Shown here: positions 12,918 through 14,996 of the stretch, in pieces
Layout: every line of letters starts with the position of its first letter
Position numbering within the stretch: the first letter of the stretch is position 1
DNA from: Parcubacteria group bacterium CG08_land_8_20_14_0_20_43_9
Lineage (GTDB): Bacteria > Patescibacteriota > Minisyncoccia > Minisyncoccales > PEYH01
NCBI GenBank assembly: GCA_002774465.1
Contig: PEYH01000044.1
Location: forward strand, 1-14,996
Reading direction: 5' to 3'
Length of the DNA stretch: 14,996 bases
The notes under the pieces: model-generated
Told to the model about the DNA's origin: nothing
Database searches by the model: none
Seen by the model: the letters and a program-made list of their open reading frames with translations, nothing else
Translations under genes and position numbers: made by a program

Positions 12918-13927
12918 ATTTGGAAACCTGGAGTCCAAAGGCAAAATTTAAGTTTAATCTGTTGCCGGCCAAGAACATTGTGGCCGGAGGATTATTGCTC
13001 GCCCTGATTTTGGGGAGCGTTGCCTTGGGAAGAATGGCCAATGAATATCTTTATTGGAAAAAAACAGAAAGCATTTATACCGCGGCAATAGCAAGCGCGC
13101 CAGTTGATTATTCTTTTCTAAAACCGTTCAGGAATTGGAAAATGGGGGAGCTGGGCGGACTAAATGCCAAATCAGCCATCAGTTTAGTGACCAATTCCGG
13201 CAATCCGCGAACCATATTTGACAAATCGCCTGACCAGATAATGCCCATTGCCAGCTTGACCAAGCTTCTGACCGCTTATATCTCCCTGAAAAACTACGAG
13301 CTTGACCAAATAACAGCCATATCGCAAAGAGCAGTGGAAACAGAAGAAAATATCGGCGGATTCGGAATGGGAGAAAAATTCACGGTTGAACGATTGCTCC
13401 ATTCAATACTCATTGAATCAAGCAATGATGCGGCCCGGGCTTTGGCGGAAATTATGGGTGAACAGCGATTCGTGTCTCTTATGAACGAGGAAGCCGAAAA
13501 AATCGGGTTAAAACATACACATTTTATTGACCCCATCGGTTTAGACCCGGATTACCCGGGCGAAGGATACAACTACTCAACTGCCAATGATTTGGCTATG
13601 CTTGTCAAATATATCCTCCAGGAAGCGGATAAAAATCCGGAAGTGGCGAAGATATTTGAAATTACCAGGAAAGACGAATATGACATTACTCTGGCTGACG
13701 AAAGGTTTCATCATAAGGCAGTGAACACCAATAAGCTGCTAAATGAATTCCCGGACACTTTCGGAGCCAAGACGGGCCAGACGCCCATTGCCGGCCAATG
13801 TCTTTTGGTTATAATGCCCCAGCCCAAAAACGGGGGGCATGTCATCAATATAATACTGGGGTCGAGCGACCGTTTTAAGGATATGGAAAATATTATTAAC
13901 TGGATTAACTCCGCTTTCGTATGGTAG
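12914..13927 (+). CDS. D-alanyl-D-alanine carboxypeptidase (peptidase S11)
   Basis: A low-molecular-weight penicillin-binding protein that trims the terminal D-Ala from peptidoglycan pentapeptides outside the membrane. All three active-site motifs are present: SLTK (nucleophile S114, K117), SSN (169-171) and KTG (286-288). A hydrophobic segment at about residues 21-40 with basic residues before it is an N-terminal membrane anchor or uncleaved signal. The 337 residues cover the catalytic domain with little beyond it, so the C-terminal beta domain of PBP5-type enzymes appears absent or very short. The ATG overlaps the aspS stop by 4 bases (ATGA), and the end overlaps mraY by 7, so translation is probably coupled. 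The cell-wall neighbour mraY supports the role. Endopeptidase activity (PBP7-like) is possible. Confidence 0.92.
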   Translation: MNLETWSPKAKFKFNLLPAKNIVAGGLLLALILGSVALGRMANEYLYWKKTESIYTAAIASAPVDYSFLKPFRNWKMGELGGLNAKSAISLVTNSGNPRTIFDKSPDQIMPIASLTKLLTAYISLKNYELDQITAISQRAVETEENIGGFGMGEKFTVERLLHSILIESSNDAARALAEIMGEQRFVSLMNEEAEKIGLKHTHFIDPIGLDPDYPGEGYNYSTANDLAMLVKYILQEADKNPEVAKIFEITRKDEYDITLADERFHHKAVNTNKLLNEFPDTFGAKTGQTPIAGQCLLVIMPQPKNGGHVINIILGSSDRFKDMENIINWINSAFVW

Positions 13928-14996
13928 GCGCAAACATTATCCAAAATCTCCAGACAGCAGACCTTGCTTTCAATGTCCTGAAAATCCTGATATTGGGCGC
14001 TATTTCTTTTATCGCCGCCATCTTGGCCACTCCTTTTCTCACCCATTTTCTCTACAAATATAAACTTTGGAAAAAAACCGGCCGGGAAAAATCAATAGAC
14101 GGGAAAGAAATGCCGGTCTTCAAAAAATTCCACGCTGAAAAAGAAATTAAAACCCCGCGCTTGGGAGGAATTCTTATCTGGACAATCCCGCCGATTTTAG
14201 CAATTGTCTTTTTCCTTTTGACCGAATTTGACGGCACAATACTTCAAAAATTAAATTTTTTAAGCCGTTCCCAGACCTGGCTGCCTTTATTCGCCATGGT
14301 CTCTGCTTCCATTGTCGGACTGATAGATGATTTGCTCCAGGTAAGAGGCAAGGGCAAATATATCGGCGGAGGGCTAAGTTTGAAATGCCGCTTGGCTTCG
14401 GTTTTTTTAATCGGACTGATAGGCGGATGGTGGTTTTTCTATAAACTCGGCTGGACCAGTTTGCATATTCCGGGAAACGGCGATTTTCTGATCGGGGTCT
14501 GGTATATCCCTGTCTTCGTCTTTGTAATGATGGCCGTGTACTCGGGCGGAGTGATTGACGGCATAGACGGATTGGCCGGGAGCAGTTTTTCCACCATCTT
14601 CGGCGCTTACGCCATTATCGCCTTGTTTAGAGGGCAAATTGACTTAGCTGCTTTCTGCGCAGTAGTGGCCGGCGCCCTGCTCGCTTTCCTGTGGTTCAAT
14701 ATCCCGCCAGCCCGCTTTTATATGGGCGAATCCGGAACAATGGGGCTCTGCACCGCCCTGACGGTGGTGGCCTTCCTGACTGATTCGGTCTTGGTTCTGC
14801 CGGTTATCGGGATTCTTTTGGTGGCAGAGGCCGGGTCGGTGATTCTTCAGCAATTGTCAAAAAAATTCCTCAAACGAAAAATCTTTTTAGCCGCGCCCAT
14901 CCATTATCACCTTGAAGCCAAGGGCTGGCCCCATTACAAAATTACCATGAGATTCTGGGTCATCGGTCTGATTGCCGCCATTGTCGGTGTCGCCAT
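13921..14996 (+). CDS. mraY: MraY, phospho-MurNAc-pentapeptide translocase (3' cut off)
   Basis: An integral membrane enzyme that transfers phospho-MurNAc-pentapeptide from UDP to undecaprenyl phosphate, forming lipid I. The frame stays open to the window end (358 codons; E. coli MraY is 360 residues), so only a few C-terminal residues are missing. Many hydrophobic segments are evident. Signatures: TPRLGG (TPTMGG in other MraY), GLIDDLL with D136 and D137, VIDGIDGLAG, NIPPARFYMGESGT and PIHYHLEAKGWP near the end, the last being specific for MraY over WecA. Two positions are unusual: E270 replaces the Asp of MGDTGS, and HYH (328-330) replaces HHH. The usual NLTDGLDG appears as GVIDGIDG. ATG 13921 overlaps the carboxypeptidase stop; no SD. 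Confidence 0.9.
   Translation, partial: MVGANIIQNLQTADLAFNVLKILILGAISFIAAILATPFLTHFLYKYKLWKKTGREKSIDGKEMPVFKKFHAEKEIKTPRLGGILIWTIPPILAIVFFLLTEFDGTILQKLNFLSRSQTWLPLFAMVSASIVGLIDDLLQVRGKGKYIGGGLSLKCRLASVFLIGLIGGWWFFYKLGWTSLHIPGNGDFLIGVWYIPVFVFVMMAVYSGGVIDGIDGLAGSSFSTIFGAYAIIALFRGQIDLAAFCAVVAGALLAFLWFNIPPARFYMGESGTMGLCTALTVVAFLTDSVLVLPVIGILLVAEAGSVILQQLSKKFLKRKIFLAAPIHYHLEAKGWPHYKITMRFWVIGLIAAIVGVA

Overview
The window looks like a chromosomal segment of a small-genome bacterium of the Candidate Phyla Radiation (Patescibacteria, probably Parcubacteria-like). This rests on three things: short, trimmed versions of essential proteins (AspRS without its insertion domain, a short ValRS), almost no Shine-Dalgarno sequences with several promoters placed so that mRNAs would start at or next to the AUG, and an ADP-forming acyl-CoA synthetase beside glycolytic genes. 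The lineage call is an inference from gene content, because no rRNA is present. TGA serves as a stop (trpS, hepT, aspS), so the Gracilibacteria/SR1-type code is not in use. No tRNA, rRNA, CRISPR array, transposase or integrase was seen.

Layout. 1-64 may be the tail of an upstream gene, closed by a hairpin terminator at 82-104. 128-432 is a compact, G+C-rich transcription unit: consensus -10 box, AAGGAGGT, and an open frame that reads like a small zinc-ribbon protein but has no AUG/GUG/UUG at the expected place. It ends at a strong terminator, followed by a second hairpin. 493-7665 is a tightly packed + strand operon: ADP-forming acyl-CoA synthetase (domains in beta-alpha order), phosphoenolpyruvate synthase, a PfkB-family sugar kinase, class II fructose-bisphosphate aldolase and TrpRS. 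The first four could together run lower glycolysis to acetate with ATP made at two non-classical steps.

7618-8961 is an accessory insertion immediately behind trpS. It holds two stacked toxin-antitoxin modules, MntA-HepT (nucleotidyltransferase/HEPN) and HicB-HicA. Each is preceded by a copy of the trpS 3' end: the genuine one at 7618-7696 and a detached copy at 8375-8453 (74 of 79 positions identical). The copy still encodes the TrpRS C-terminus with only silent or conservative changes. This points to a gene-end integration or recombination hotspot and is the most unusual structure in the window.

8963-11320 (minus strand) is valS, convergent with hicA across a single base. From a divergent intergenic region (11321-11492) a second + strand operon runs to the window end: aspS (lacking the GAD domain), a D-alanyl-D-alanine carboxypeptidase, and mraY (cut off by the window end, with unusual catalytic-motif residues). 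The last two are peptidoglycan genes. Their start and stop codons overlap, so the three genes are probably co-transcribed and translationally coupled.
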